DNA of 41,070 nucleotides, taken from NCBI GenBank assembly GCA_020845515.1, contig JADLFQ010000020.1, forward strand, positions 1 to 41,070, in the 5' to 3' direction. This document shows, piece by piece, positions 24,049-32,555 of this stretch (its first letter is position 1; every line of letters starts with the position of its first letter). This stretch comes from Anaerolineaceae bacterium. Its GTDB lineage: Bacteria; Chloroflexota; Anaerolineae; Anaerolineales; Anaerolineaceae. The notes below the pieces were generated by a model. It did not search any database. It saw nothing but the letters and a program-made list of their open reading frames with translations, and was not told the origin of the DNA. The position numbers and the translations under genes are program-made.

Positions 24049-25617
24049 TTATTTGTAAACTTTCACAGTGAAGAAGCCGCTCATATCTGCATTGTCCAGA
24101 ACGTAGACGGCGCGGTCATTCCAGTACTTGTGATAATCAGCTGCTTCCTCAGCCGAAGCCTTGCCTGCGGCTAATTTCTTCCCCATGGCTGTACGCGCCG
24201 GGGTGGGCAGGGGGGTGATGACGACCAGGTTGAATTTAACCCCTACCTTTGCGCCCGTATCCAAACGGGTGAAGATCCATTCCCGCATGGGGGGTAGTTG
24301 TTTGGTCGGTACTGCTGAGTACATCATCTTATTCTGACGGACGAAGAGATCATTTGCTTTGCCAAACTCCGAGCCGATGAAACCGGTTTTGGGCGCGGCG
24401 CCGGTAATATAGGTGATGATATCGCCAAAGACGCCAACGAACCATTCGTCCTCCGCGCCTGGCGCCTCCACTGCGATTTGTCCGCGCACAGGAACTTCCC
24501 CATTCGGATAAAGCGCTTCCAGCGCCTTTTTGGTGATCGTCCAGGCGCCGGTTGTGGCGCCGCACGAATGCCCTGCCAGCTTGACGGCCTCTTCATAATA
24601 GTAGGGAACCGGTTTCTGAGACTGCCCAAAAATCTGGAAGTAAGGCTCCTTCATCAAAATGGGAGGCACTTCACGGATGTAAGCCTGATCCCAGGCGAAG
24701 TTATCCGGTGTACCGGCAGCGGTCCCCGATACAATGGACTCCGGCGCTTCCGCCAGACCTTCATTATAAAGAGTGACGTTGAAAAAGCCATCCATGTCAG
24801 CATTATCAAGAACAAACAACGCCCTGTCATTCCAATATTTTACGTAATCCCCGGCTTCTTCAGGGGTGGCTGCGCCTTTTGCCAGTTTGGCGCCCATTGC
24901 CTGGCGTTCTTCTGTGGCAATCGGGGTGATGACCGCAAGGTTGAAGTTGACGCCAACTTCCCGGCCCGTATCCAGGCGGGTAAAGATCCATTCCATCTTT
25001 GGCGGGAGCGTGCCGGTAGGCGCATCGGGGTAAATCATTTTGTTCTGGCGCACAAACAGATCATTGGTCTCGCCGAACTCCGCGCCGATGAAGCCGGTTT
25101 TGGGAGAAGCGCCGGTAATGGAGGCGATGATCTCACCGAAGACGCCCACAAACCATTCATCTTCCGCGCCGGGGGCTTTCACCGCGATCTGGCCGCGCAC
25201 CGGGAGTTCCCCCTCCGGATAGAGCGCTTCGAGCGCCTTTTTGGTAATTATCCATGCACCTGCTGTTGCCCCGCAGGAATGACCGGATAATTTGACTGCT
25301 TCTTCATAGTAGTAGGGAACAGCTACTTTTGACTGGCCAAAAATCTTGTAGTACGGTTCGACCATCAAAATAGGGGGAACTTGAGAGATGTAGTCCTGAT
25401 CCCAGATGCTCTCTTTTACCTCTTCAGTGGGCGGCGGGGACACTTCTGTAGGTGCTGCTTCCGTAGGAGAAGCGGGTTTTTCCACCGGTGCGGCCGTTGC
25501 GGGCGGTGGGGTATTCGGCGCGGCTGCCGGGGGCTTCGTGGGGGAAGCGGGGGCGCACGCGGTGAGTATAAAAACGGCTATCAGCAATAGTGCACATACA
25601 ACAGATAACTTTTTCAT
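24049..25617 (-). CDS. Lipoprotein with two tandem copies of an FmdE-like domain (tentative)
   Basis: This 522-residue exported lipoprotein has a signal ending ILTAC (C21), a Pro/Ala/Thr linker (22-70) and two copies of one domain (about 71-287 and 308-522). The copies are easily aligned along their whole length. Each has WDQ-Y, VPPIL, GQS, PYYYEEAVKL, GHSCGAT (H113/C115 and H350/C352), ITKKALEALYP, PVRGQI, WFVGVFG, KTGFIG, NDLFVRQNKM, EWIFTRLDTG and YWNDRA. The GHxCG element recalls the His-Cys metal motif of FmdE-like proteins, so metal binding is plausible but unproven. An extracytoplasmic place would be unusual for that group. AAGGAG precedes ATG 25615-25617. It stands alone between terminators, next to the BMP transporter region. 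The function is unknown to me. Confidence 0.75.
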   Translation of the reverse strand: MKKLSVVCALLLIAVFILTACAPASPTKPPAAAPNTPPPATAAPVEKPASPTEAAPTEVSPPPTEEVKESIWDQDYISQVPPILMVEPYYKIFGQSKVAVPYYYEEAVKLSGHSCGATAGAWIITKKALEALYPEGELPVRGQIAVKAPGAEDEWFVGVFGEIIASITGASPKTGFIGAEFGETNDLFVRQNKMIYPDAPTGTLPPKMEWIFTRLDTGREVGVNFNLAVITPIATEERQAMGAKLAKGAATPEEAGDYVKYWNDRALFVLDNADMDGFFNVTLYNEGLAEAPESIVSGTAAGTPDNFAWDQAYIREVPPILMKEPYFQIFGQSQKPVPYYYEEAVKLAGHSCGATTGAWTITKKALEALYPNGEVPVRGQIAVEAPGAEDEWFVGVFGDIITYITGAAPKTGFIGSEFGKANDLFVRQNKMMYSAVPTKQLPPMREWIFTRLDTGAKVGVKFNLVVITPLPTPARTAMGKKLAAGKASAEEAADYHKYWNDRAVYVLDNADMSGFFTVKVYK

Positions 25618-25642
25618 CTTTTTCTCCTTATAAAATAAAATT

Positions 25643-25661
25643 AACTGCATGGTTTGCAGTT
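25643..25661 (-). promoter_or_regulatory. Inverted repeat upstream of the duplicated lipoprotein
   Basis: A perfect AACTGCA-TGGTT-TGCAGTT repeat lies 26-44 bases before the ATG at 25617, followed by the 8-base palindrome GGTATACC (25662-25669). It could be an operator or a leader hairpin. Confidence 0.4.
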
Positions 25662-26133
25662 GGTATACCCCGGTCAACGTGTGCATACTGGTGAAGGACG
25701 TATGATCTTCGGTTCCAGGAAATGATGTTCGTGAGGAAATGGCAGCAAGGCACGCGCAAAACCTTCCATGCCAGTGATCGTGATCGCAGGACCACAAATT
25801 TCATAATGAACCCCTGAATGAATTGAACTAATTATCGGAAAGTTTCTTCAGGATTACTTTGCTTTAAGGCAAATGCTGTTTTGCATGGTTTTGGCTTTTG
25901 CTGTGTGTGTTAGCCCGCAGGGCTTCGTTCAAAAAAGGCAGAGAAGTAACCAAAAGCCGGGCTTCTTTCCCGTCAATTTTCCAGGCGCCAGAACATTGGC
26001 GAACAAGCATGCACGCGGGGCAACGGTTACAAACCCAGCCGCAGGCTTCGACCGGCTCAACCTCACAGTTTGGGCTGCGGTTTTGAGTTGAAAACCAACC
26101 GGAGTTATGCCGAACTATTGCCATGTTCGCAGC

Positions 26134-26208
26134 CACTTTAAGCTGTAAAGTGTGGGTGCATAATCCCTTAATGAGAATTAAGGTAAAAGTTGTAAAAAAT
26201 GATATAAT
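26134..26208 (+). promoter_or_regulatory. Operator-like repeats and promoter of BMP operon 1
   Basis: Two perfect inverted repeats, CACTTTA-AGCTG-TAAAGTG (26134-26152) and CCTTAAT-GAGA-ATTAAGG (26166-26183), precede a TATAAT at 26203-26208. The second repeat covers the expected -35 position. The ATG is 104 bases after the -10 box. Confidence 0.5.
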
Positions 26209-26311
26209 GCGTAATTGCATTCTGCCAAGAAGTTTTGAAGTTGTACAGAAAGCAACGCATAAACTGTTCAGAGCTATTTCAAGTAATACTTTAAAAATGG
26301 AGGTTGATGTA

Positions 26312-27397
26312 ATGAAGAGACGTCTTTTCACTGTATTGATGGCTGTTACCATTGTGTCTTTGTTGGCAGCCTGTGCGCCAGCCGCGACGCAAGCGCCTGC
26401 AGCGGCAGAGCCCACGAAAGCGCCTGCAGCGGCAGAGCCCACGAAAGCGCCTGCAGCAGCAGAACCCACCAAGGCAGAGGCGCCCAAGGAAACAGCGTTC
26501 AAAGCCGGTTTATTGGCGCCAGGCCCCGTTAATGATGGCGGTTGGAACCAGACGGCCTATGAAGCCTTAAAAAAGATGGAAGCCGACCTGGGAGCGGAAA
26601 TCAGCTATGTTGAGACCGAGCAGTCCCCCGCGGCCTTCGAGAAGGCCTTCCGCGATTTTGCTTCGCAGGGCTATACATTCATCCTCGGTCACGGCAACGA
26701 ATACACTGACGCCGCACTGACTGTCGCCCCTGAATATCCCAACACCTTCTTCTTCCTTTCCAGCAGCCGCCAGTGGGATCCTAAGGTGCCCAATGTCGTC
26801 GGCCTGAACTCCGATTCCAGCCAGCCGTGCTATGTCTTTGGCTATATCGCCGCCAAGATGGGCAAAGGCGCCGGTCTGATCGGTGGGATGGAAATCCCTC
26901 CGATTTCCGAGTCCTTCACTGGTTTTATCAACGGAGCGAAAGCTGCTGATCCCAACTTCCCCGTAAAAGAAACCTACCTGGGCAACTGGACGGATACCGC
27001 GGCTGCCAAGGAAGCTGGAATTAGCTATGTTGACGGCGGCGCCGATTTTCTGCTTGGCAACGCCGACTTTGCCACCAACGGTGTCTTCCAGGCGATGGCT
27101 GAAAAGAATGTAAATGGTTTTAGCCTGTTCGGTGATAACACCGATAAAGCCCCCAAGAGCATTGTTGCCAACTACATCCTGGATTACGGCGAGGGCTTGG
27201 TGGAACTTGCTGCACAGGTCAAAGCGGGCACCTTTAAGCCGACCAGCAACTATGAGTTCGGGCTGAAAGATTCGAAAGTTATCTGGTTCACCTACAATGA
27301 CAACGCTGCCAACCCCGTACCTGCTGACCTGCGCAAAGAGGTGGAAGATTTGGTCAAGAAGATCGAAAGCGGCGAAATTAATACACTGGCCAAATAA
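26312..27397 (+). CDS. BMP family ABC substrate-binding lipoprotein 1
   Basis: This 361-residue lipoprotein has a signal ending SLLAAC (C21), a repeated APAAAEPTK linker and a type-I periplasmic-binding fold of the BMP/PnrA (basic membrane protein) family. Family features include GPVNDGGWNQTAYEAL, the QSPAAFEKAFRDFASQGYTFILGHG block and LGNADFATNGVFQA. Members deliver purine nucleosides or related molecules to their ABC transporter. ATG 26312 is preceded by GGAGGT eight bases away; an in-frame extension to 26123 would run through the promoter. The transporter genes follow after a terminator, at 27639-31171. It is clearly related to the truncated third lipoprotein at 40057 and only distantly to the one at 32824. 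The ligand is inferred. Confidence 0.92.
   Translation: MKRRLFTVLMAVTIVSLLAACAPAATQAPAAAEPTKAPAAAEPTKAPAAAEPTKAEAPKETAFKAGLLAPGPVNDGGWNQTAYEALKKMEADLGAEISYVETEQSPAAFEKAFRDFASQGYTFILGHGNEYTDAALTVAPEYPNTFFFLSSSRQWDPKVPNVVGLNSDSSQPCYVFGYIAAKMGKGAGLIGGMEIPPISESFTGFINGAKAADPNFPVKETYLGNWTDTAAAKEAGISYVDGGADFLLGNADFATNGVFQAMAEKNVNGFSLFGDNTDKAPKSIVANYILDYGEGLVELAAQVKAGTFKPTSNYEFGLKDSKVIWFTYNDNAANPVPADLRKEVEDLVKKIESGEINTLAK
26393..26473 (+). repeat. Three 27-base tandem repeats in the lipoprotein linker
   Basis: Three head-to-tail copies of a 27-base unit encode APAAAEPTK three times. The first two copies are identical and the third has silent or conservative changes. Copy number probably changes by replication slippage and alters only linker length. 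Confidence 0.85.
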
Positions 27398-27434
27398 TCT
27401 TTCTGAGTGATTGTAAGCTGAGCAGAATGCCTGT

Positions 27435-27473
27435 CAGGCTGCCGAAAATTTTTATCTCGGCAGCCTGTTTTTT
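27435..27473 (+). terminator. Rho-independent terminator after binding protein 1
   Basis: CAGGCTGCCGA (27435-27445) pairs perfectly with TCGGCAGCCTG (27457-27467), followed by six T. It lies between the binding protein and its permeases, so it should reduce read-through and make the binding protein more abundant than the transporter. Confidence 0.88.
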
Positions 27474-27522
27474 CCCTGTCGCAAATTGTTCGTTGAGAAA
27501 ACGAGTTGGGCTTTTTTAACCC

Positions 27523-27553
27523 ATTCTCCGGAGTGTGCTCATTACCGGAGAAT
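27523..27553 (+). promoter_or_regulatory. 9-bp inverted repeat upstream of the permease genes
   Basis: ATTCTCCGG and CCGGAGAAT flank 13 bases. It is not followed by a T-run, so it is more likely an operator or leader hairpin than a terminator. AT-rich bases resembling a -10 box (TATTAT near 27583) lie between it and the ATG at 27639. Confidence 0.4.
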
Positions 27554-27638
27554 TATTTACGGGCAACACACAGTTTGGCAATATTATGAGATAATCGCTT
27601 AGTAGTCAGAAAAAAGAGGAGAGAGAGGGAAGAGAACT

Positions 27639-28694
27639 ATGGATTGGGCGAATCTTCGAACAAGGTTGACCAAAATGCTCCGTAGTGTCTGGTCGCCGTT
27701 TGCAGCCATTCCGATTGCATTGCTCTTGGGCGCGTTGGTGCTGCTGGCGGCGGGATATAACCCCATCACAGCGTATGAGGCGATGTGGCAGGGGGCATTC
27801 AAAGACCGCACTGCTTTTACAGAAGTGCTGATTAAGGCTACACCTCTCATGTTTATCGGCGTCGGGCTTGCTGTGGCTTTTAAATGCAGCATCTGGAACA
27901 TCGGCGCCGAAGGTCAGTTTTACGCCGGAGCCGTCATGGCAACGGTTACCGGGATTTACCTGGGCGACCTGCCGCGCCTCATCTTGATACCGCTGGTTTT
28001 AATCATGGGAACTGCCGGAGGTGCACTTTGGGGGATGCTGGCTGCTTACCTGAAGAACCGTTTTGGCGCCAGTGAAGTGGTTACGACCATCATGTTGAAT
28101 TATGTTGCCATTTATATCACCGGTTATCTGGTGACCGGCCCGATGATTGAGACCAAGGGGCTCTTCCCGCAGACCCCTAAAATCAGCGAAGCCGCCTGGC
28201 TGCCGCGCTTTTTACCGCCCACCCGCCTGCATATCGGTTTTATCATTGCAGTTTTGGTGGCGGTCTTACTTTACATCCTGATCTTTAAAACCAGTATCGG
28301 GTATACCATCCGGGCGGTGGGTATCAACCCGATTGCTGCCCGCTATGCCGGTATCAACGTTAAAAGAAATATTCTGCTGGCGATGGGCATCAGCGGCGGC
28401 GCGGCCGGGCTGGCTGGTGCGGTGGAGGTGTCGGCAATTTCGTACCGTCTGTACCAATTGATTTCCCCCGGGTTTGGGTTTGATGGCATCGCGGTGGCGC
28501 TGCTGGTTAACAACAACCCCCTGGGCGTCATTTTCTCCAGCTTTTTGTTCGGCGCGCTGCGTTCTGGTGCTGAAGTGATGATGATGACCGCCAAGGTACC
28601 CTCGGTGCTGGTAAGCCTCATCCAAGGGTTCGTCATTCTGTCGGTGGTGGCTTTTGGCGTCTACCGCGTTACAACTGTAGAGAAAGAGGAGTGA
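27639..28694 (+). CDS. BMP-type ABC transporter permease A1
   Basis: This 351-residue integral membrane protein has about nine segments and belongs to the branched-chain/BMP permease family. The central block NIGAEGQFYAGAVMAT and the cytoplasmic AVGINPIAARYAGINV coupling loop are typical of the larger permease of nucleoside importers (YufP/NupP/BmpC group). It forms the transmembrane pore with the next gene product. GA-rich ribosome site precedes the ATG. It is followed eight bases later by the second permease. Confidence 0.92.
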   Translation: MDWANLRTRLTKMLRSVWSPFAAIPIALLLGALVLLAAGYNPITAYEAMWQGAFKDRTAFTEVLIKATPLMFIGVGLAVAFKCSIWNIGAEGQFYAGAVMATVTGIYLGDLPRLILIPLVLIMGTAGGALWGMLAAYLKNRFGASEVVTTIMLNYVAIYITGYLVTGPMIETKGLFPQTPKISEAAWLPRFLPPTRLHIGFIIAVLVAVLLYILIFKTSIGYTIRAVGINPIAARYAGINVKRNILLAMGISGGAAGLAGAVEVSAISYRLYQLISPGFGFDGIAVALLVNNNPLGVIFSSFLFGALRSGAEVMMMTAKVPSVLVSLIQGFVILSVVAFGVYRVTTVEKEE

Positions 28695-28702
28695 GATAAA
28701 TC

Positions 28703-29638
28703 ATGGACCTCCTGCCTGGTATTTTATTCCTTCAAAGTATTCTTGCAGCTACCTGGCGCATGGCAACCCCCATCCTGTATGCCGCCGTGGGTGAGGTGTT
28801 TACCGAGCGCTCCGGTGTGTTGAATATTGGTCTTGAGGGCGTCATGCTGATCGGCGCGTTTGCCGGCTATTCGGTTGCCTTTGAATCGGGTAATTTGGTG
28901 TTGGGTCTGCTGGCCGCAATTTTAAGCGGTATCCTCAGCGGGCTGATCTTTGCCCTCTTTACCGTCACCATTAAAGCCAATCAGATCGTCGTGGGCGCGG
29001 CGTTCAATATGATCGGCGCGGGCATCACGGGGGTTCTCTACCGCGTTTTCTATGCAGAGAGCGGCAAAGTTCTCAGTCTCAAGACCTTTCAGCCTTTTCA
29101 AATTCCCTTTCTGGGGGATATCCCCTTCCTGGGGGAGGTTTTATTCAACCAAAATATCATGGTATATGCTACTTTGCTGGTGGTGCCGTTAGCTTCTTTC
29201 ATCCTTTATAAGACTGCCTTTGGGCTTTCCATCCAGGCTGTCGGCGAACATCCTAAAGCGGCCGATACGGTCGGCATCAATGTTCCCCGTATGCGCTACT
29301 TCGGCATTCTGATCGGGACGACGATGGCTTCCATTGGCGGCGCTTTCCTCGTCCTGGCATACGCTGACCAGTTTGTTGAAGGCATTGTGACCGGGCGCGG
29401 GTTCATCGCCTTGGCGGTGGTCGTCTTTGGGAGCTGGTCTCCCTGGGGCGCGATGGGCGCTTCCCTGCTGTTCGGTGTCTTTTACGCCTTGCAGCTGCGC
29501 ATTCAGGCGATGGGCAGTGTCCTCATCCCCTACCAGTTCCTGCAGGCTCTGCCGTATGTGGTGACCATTATCTTCCTCATTGGCCTCACCAAGCGGCGTG
29601 TGCAATCGCCCAAGGCCCTGGGTGTGCCGTACAAATAG
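28703..29638 (+). CDS. BMP-type ABC transporter permease B1
   Basis: This 311-residue membrane protein has about eight or nine segments and is the smaller permease of the importer. It shows GEVFTERSGVLNIGLEGVML near residue 30 and AVGEHPKAADTVGINV as coupling loop, both typical of the YufQ/NupQ group, and ends TKRRVQSPKALGVPYK as many relatives do. It pairs with permease A1. GAGGAGTGAG lies before the ATG, and the ATPase gene starts 12 bases after its stop. Confidence 0.92.
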   Translation: MDLLPGILFLQSILAATWRMATPILYAAVGEVFTERSGVLNIGLEGVMLIGAFAGYSVAFESGNLVLGLLAAILSGILSGLIFALFTVTIKANQIVVGAAFNMIGAGITGVLYRVFYAESGKVLSLKTFQPFQIPFLGDIPFLGEVLFNQNIMVYATLLVVPLASFILYKTAFGLSIQAVGEHPKAADTVGINVPRMRYFGILIGTTMASIGGAFLVLAYADQFVEGIVTGRGFIALAVVVFGSWSPWGAMGASLLFGVFYALQLRIQAMGSVLIPYQFLQALPYVVTIIFLIGLTKRRVQSPKALGVPYK

Positions 29639-29650
29639 GAGACCGCTGCA

Positions 29651-31171
29651 ATGAAAGATTGTATTGTTCGTATGGAAAATATTGTCAAGAGCTTCGGAAG
29701 TGTGCGCGCCAGCCGCGGCGTCAACCTGGAAGTTTGCCCCGGCGAGATTCACTGCCTGCTCGGGGAAAACGGCGCCGGCAAAACGGTTTTAATGTCCATC
29801 CTTTATGGCCTCTACCAGCCCGATTCCGGTGATATTTATTACAAAAACAAAAAAATTACAATCGGCAGCCCAAAAGATGCCATTAATCTGCGCATCGGCA
29901 TGGTACACCAGCACTTTATGCTTGTGCCCACCCTGACCGTCGCGGAGAATATTGTCCTCGGGCAGTACCCGGCCTGGAAGGTCCTCAGTGACATGCCAGC
30001 CATTCAGGAGAAGATTTATCAGTTAAGCAAGGAGTTTGACCTGAACGTCCACCCCGAAGCGCTGGTGCAAGACCTCTCTGTGGGCGAACAGCAGCGGGTG
30101 GAAATCCTCAAAGCGCTCTATCACGGCGCCGACCTGCTGGTTTTGGATGAGCCAACCGCCGTCCTCACGCCGCAGGAGTCCGAGCACCTCCTCAGCTTCC
30201 TGCGCGAGCTGGCGGACAAGGGCCTCACCATCCTTTTTATTACCCATAAACTTGAAGAAGTCATGCAGGTCAGTGACCGCGTTACGATCCTGCGGGATGG
30301 GAAGGCGATCGCTACGGTTAACACCTCTGAGACCAACCCGCGTGAGCTTGCACGCATGATGGTCGGGCGTGACGTATTGATGGAACTGATGAAGAAAGAA
30401 GGCGAATCGGGTGAGGTGATCTTTTCGGTGCGCAACTTGAATGTCAAAGATGAGAAAGGCCTGCCTGCGGTTAAGAACCTCTCTTTGGAAGTACGCGAGC
30501 GCGAAGTGGTCGGCATTGCCGGTGTCTCCGGCAACGGGCAGACTGAGCTGGCGCTGGCATTGGCGGGCCTGGTTGAGAGCCAATTTGATGAGATTATTCT
30601 GAATAAACATAGCTTGACACAAAAAGACCTCAGCCGGTTAAATCACCTGGGGATGGCACACATCCCCGAAGACCGGCAGAAGATGGGGCTGATCCTGCCT
30701 TTTTCAGTCAGCGAGAACTTTATCGCTGAGACCTACCGGAATGAACCCTTTTCTAAAAAAGGATTTTTGCAGTTTCGTACGATCAAAGACTATTCCAACA
30801 TGCTGGTCAAGAAGTTTAGCATCCGGGTGGGCGATGTGGACGAAGCGATCGCCAATCTTTCTGGCGGGAATCAGCAAAAGGTGGTGGTGGCCCGCGAGTT
30901 GGACCGCCGCCCCAAGTTTTTACTTGTCAACCAGCCGACGCGCGGTATTGACATCGGCGCGACGGAATTCGTCCGCCAGCAGATCCTGGCAGAGCGCGAT
31001 GCCGGTTCAGCAATTTTACTGATTTCCACTGATCTGGAGGAGATTTTTGCCCTCAGCGACCGCATTCTGGTGATGTATGAGGGCAGGATTATGGGCGAAG
31101 TGCCGCCCGACCACAACCGTGTGGAGGAAATCGGCTTGATGATGGCGGGCAAGACCGAAGCAACCGCCTGA
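29651..31171 (+). CDS. BMP-type double ABC ATPase 1
   Basis: This 506-residue cytoplasmic ATPase has two fused nucleotide-binding domains, as in YufO/NupO and sugar importers such as RbsA. The first has Walker A GENGAGKT (38-45), signature LSVGEQQR (142-149) and Walker B LLVLDE (162-167). The second has a changed Walker A (GVSGNGQT, no Lys) and LSGGNQQK, which is normal for this group where one site is degenerate. It powers uptake through the two preceding permeases. Unlike the usual order it comes last, after both permeases; in operon 2 the ATPase precedes them. The next gene begins 29 bases on, so it may be cotranscribed. Confidence 0.93.
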   Translation: MKDCIVRMENIVKSFGSVRASRGVNLEVCPGEIHCLLGENGAGKTVLMSILYGLYQPDSGDIYYKNKKITIGSPKDAINLRIGMVHQHFMLVPTLTVAENIVLGQYPAWKVLSDMPAIQEKIYQLSKEFDLNVHPEALVQDLSVGEQQRVEILKALYHGADLLVLDEPTAVLTPQESEHLLSFLRELADKGLTILFITHKLEEVMQVSDRVTILRDGKAIATVNTSETNPRELARMMVGRDVLMELMKKEGESGEVIFSVRNLNVKDEKGLPAVKNLSLEVREREVVGIAGVSGNGQTELALALAGLVESQFDEIILNKHSLTQKDLSRLNHLGMAHIPEDRQKMGLILPFSVSENFIAETYRNEPFSKKGFLQFRTIKDYSNMLVKKFSIRVGDVDEAIANLSGGNQQKVVVARELDRRPKFLLVNQPTRGIDIGATEFVRQQILAERDAGSAILLISTDLEEIFALSDRILVMYEGRIMGEVPPDHNRVEEIGLMMAGKTEATA

Positions 31172-31200
31172 GCGCCCAAACTTCATCATAGGAGGGAATC

Positions 31201-32223
31201 ATGTCTCATAACGTGTTGTATATCACCCACCGGGGGGAACGCCACCAACAGTCCGCTTTGGCTGGTGCGCCGGCAGATTTGAACGTTACCATGCTGCGTG
31301 ACCCATCAAAGCAGGAGATTATCCAGAACCTGGGCGGCAAGGAATTTCTGATCACCGAGCGCATGGAGACGATTGACGCTGATATCATCGCCGCCGGGAC
31401 AGACCTGCGCCTGATTCAACGGCTGGGTTCACAAGTTTACGATATTGACCTGGACGCCGCCCGGCAAGCCGGAGTGGCGGTGTGTTATGCCCCCATCCGT
31501 ATGACTGTGATGGTGGCGGAACATATGATGACGCAGATGCTCGCGCTCTCAAAACGCCTGCGCGAATCAATGTACATCATCTCCCTGGACAAAGAATGGG
31601 GAATGCCCCCAACGGAGTGCGATGAAGACCAGTTTGTGGTCAATTTCACCTCGCGGCAGAACATTGGGGCGTTGTATAAAAGCACGGTGGGCATTGCCGG
31701 CTTTGGCGAGATCGGTATTGAACTGGCGCGGCGTTTACGCTGTTTCGAGACCACAGTGCTTTACAACAAGCGCAACCCTCTTTCCAAATATGCTGAAGCA
31801 GATTTGAAAATCGCCTATGTGGACATGGACGAGCTTTTGAGGCGGAGTGATTACGTTGCCATGCTGCTGCCCTATGCACCGGAGGTGGTTGGTATTGTGA
31901 ATAGAGAATTTATTCAGAAAATGAAGCCCGGCGCGTGCATCGCGAGCTGCGGCGCCAGCGGTATTTTTAACGAGGCGGATGTCGGCGCAGCCCTTGCCTC
32001 CGGCTATTTGGGCGGCGTGGCGACGGACACCTTCGCCTGGGAGCCTGTGCGGCGCGACAGCCCCCTGCTTGCTGCCGCGAAAAACCCCGAAGCGAACATC
32101 GTTCTCACACCGCACACCGCCACCGGCAGCGTTGACCCGGCTTCGGAGCCCGACCGCACCGAAGACTACGCCAATCTCGTGCGTCTGCTCAACGGGCAGC
32201 CGCTCGACTATCGAGTGGTGTAA
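31201..32223 (+). CDS. D-2-hydroxyacid dehydrogenase-like protein lacking the catalytic Arg
   Basis: This 340-residue cytoplasmic protein has the two Rossmann-like domains of the D-isomer-specific 2-hydroxyacid dehydrogenases. The NAD-binding GFGEIG is at 167-172 and the acid-base His lies in LTPHTATGS (H305), with E281 in FAWEP. However, the block that normally reads NTARGG has ASCGASG, with A252 where the substrate-binding Arg should be. The enzyme may therefore use a substrate without the usual carboxylate, or act on another chemistry. GGAGGG precedes the ATG. It closes BMP operon 1, and a terminator follows, so it probably handles the imported compound or a product of it. Confidence 0.85.
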   Translation: MSHNVLYITHRGERHQQSALAGAPADLNVTMLRDPSKQEIIQNLGGKEFLITERMETIDADIIAAGTDLRLIQRLGSQVYDIDLDAARQAGVAVCYAPIRMTVMVAEHMMTQMLALSKRLRESMYIISLDKEWGMPPTECDEDQFVVNFTSRQNIGALYKSTVGIAGFGEIGIELARRLRCFETTVLYNKRNPLSKYAEADLKIAYVDMDELLRRSDYVAMLLPYAPEVVGIVNREFIQKMKPGACIASCGASGIFNEADVGAALASGYLGGVATDTFAWEPVRRDSPLLAAAKNPEANIVLTPHTATGSVDPASEPDRTEDYANLVRLLNGQPLDYRVV

Positions 32224-32234
32224 GGCTGCGACTG

Positions 32235-32267
32235 CTCCTCGCTCCGTCCGGCGGAACGAGGAGTTTT
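32235..32267 (+). terminator. Terminator at the end of BMP operon 1
   Basis: CTCCTCG and CGAGGAG pair (32235-32241 with 32257-32263), with inner TCCG/CGGA pairing, followed by TTTTATTATT. It lies 12 bases after the dehydrogenase stop. Confidence 0.85.
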
Positions 32268-32471
32268 ATTATTAATTCCAACCCGCTTTTTCCCGACATT
32301 CTGAATTTTCTCCCCTGCTGCCACTCCAGGCGGCGGATTCCCGCTCGGCGGGGGGCTTTGCCGCCGGAGAGAAAATACATCCCGTAAAAAATAGAAATAA
32401 AAGTTTGTAGAATAGGAAACAGAATAGGGGTGATATATGGGAGGTGATTTGGTATATAATAAATTCAGGTC

Positions 32472-32555
32472 TTGACAAAAATCCCCGATATGCGATAAGC
32501 TATATGTCTGACAATCTTCGCCTCCCCCTAACAAAAGGCCCTATATGTCTGACAA
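32472..32555 (+). promoter_or_regulatory. Promoter with two GntR-like palindromes, BMP operon 2
   Basis: TTGACA (32472-32477) and GATAAG (32494-32499) with a 16-base gap form a promoter. Immediately after come two identical 15-base copies of CTATATGTCTGACAA (32500-32514 and 32541-32555), 41 bases apart, about four helical turns. Each holds the palindrome TGTC-T-GACA, like the TNGTNNNACNA sites of GntR-family repressors. The expected start of transcription falls within the first copy. Another TATAAT at 32455-32460 has no -35 box. Confidence 0.55.

Larger units (their letters stand above)
25618..26311. other. Long intergenic regulatory stretch between divergent lipoprotein genes
   Basis: This gap of 694 bases has no supported gene. 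Short frames at 25873-26091 (plus) and 25864-26502 (minus) lack ribosome sites, and the second is largely antisense of the next gene. It holds an inverted repeat AACTGCA-5-TGCAGTT (25643-25661) in the leader of the minus-strand lipoprotein. Near the plus-strand gene are two further repeats and a -10 box (26134-26208). Confidence 0.55.

Noticed and set aside
25864-26502. Minus-strand frame with repeated GSAAAGAFV units
   Set aside because: It is the antisense of the 27-base linker repeats in the BMP lipoprotein and crosses that gene's promoter; no ribosome site.
29651-31171. Loss of Walker A lysine in the second ATPase domain as a defect
   Set aside because: The GNGQ form is usual in the second domain of this transporter group and is seen in both paralogues.
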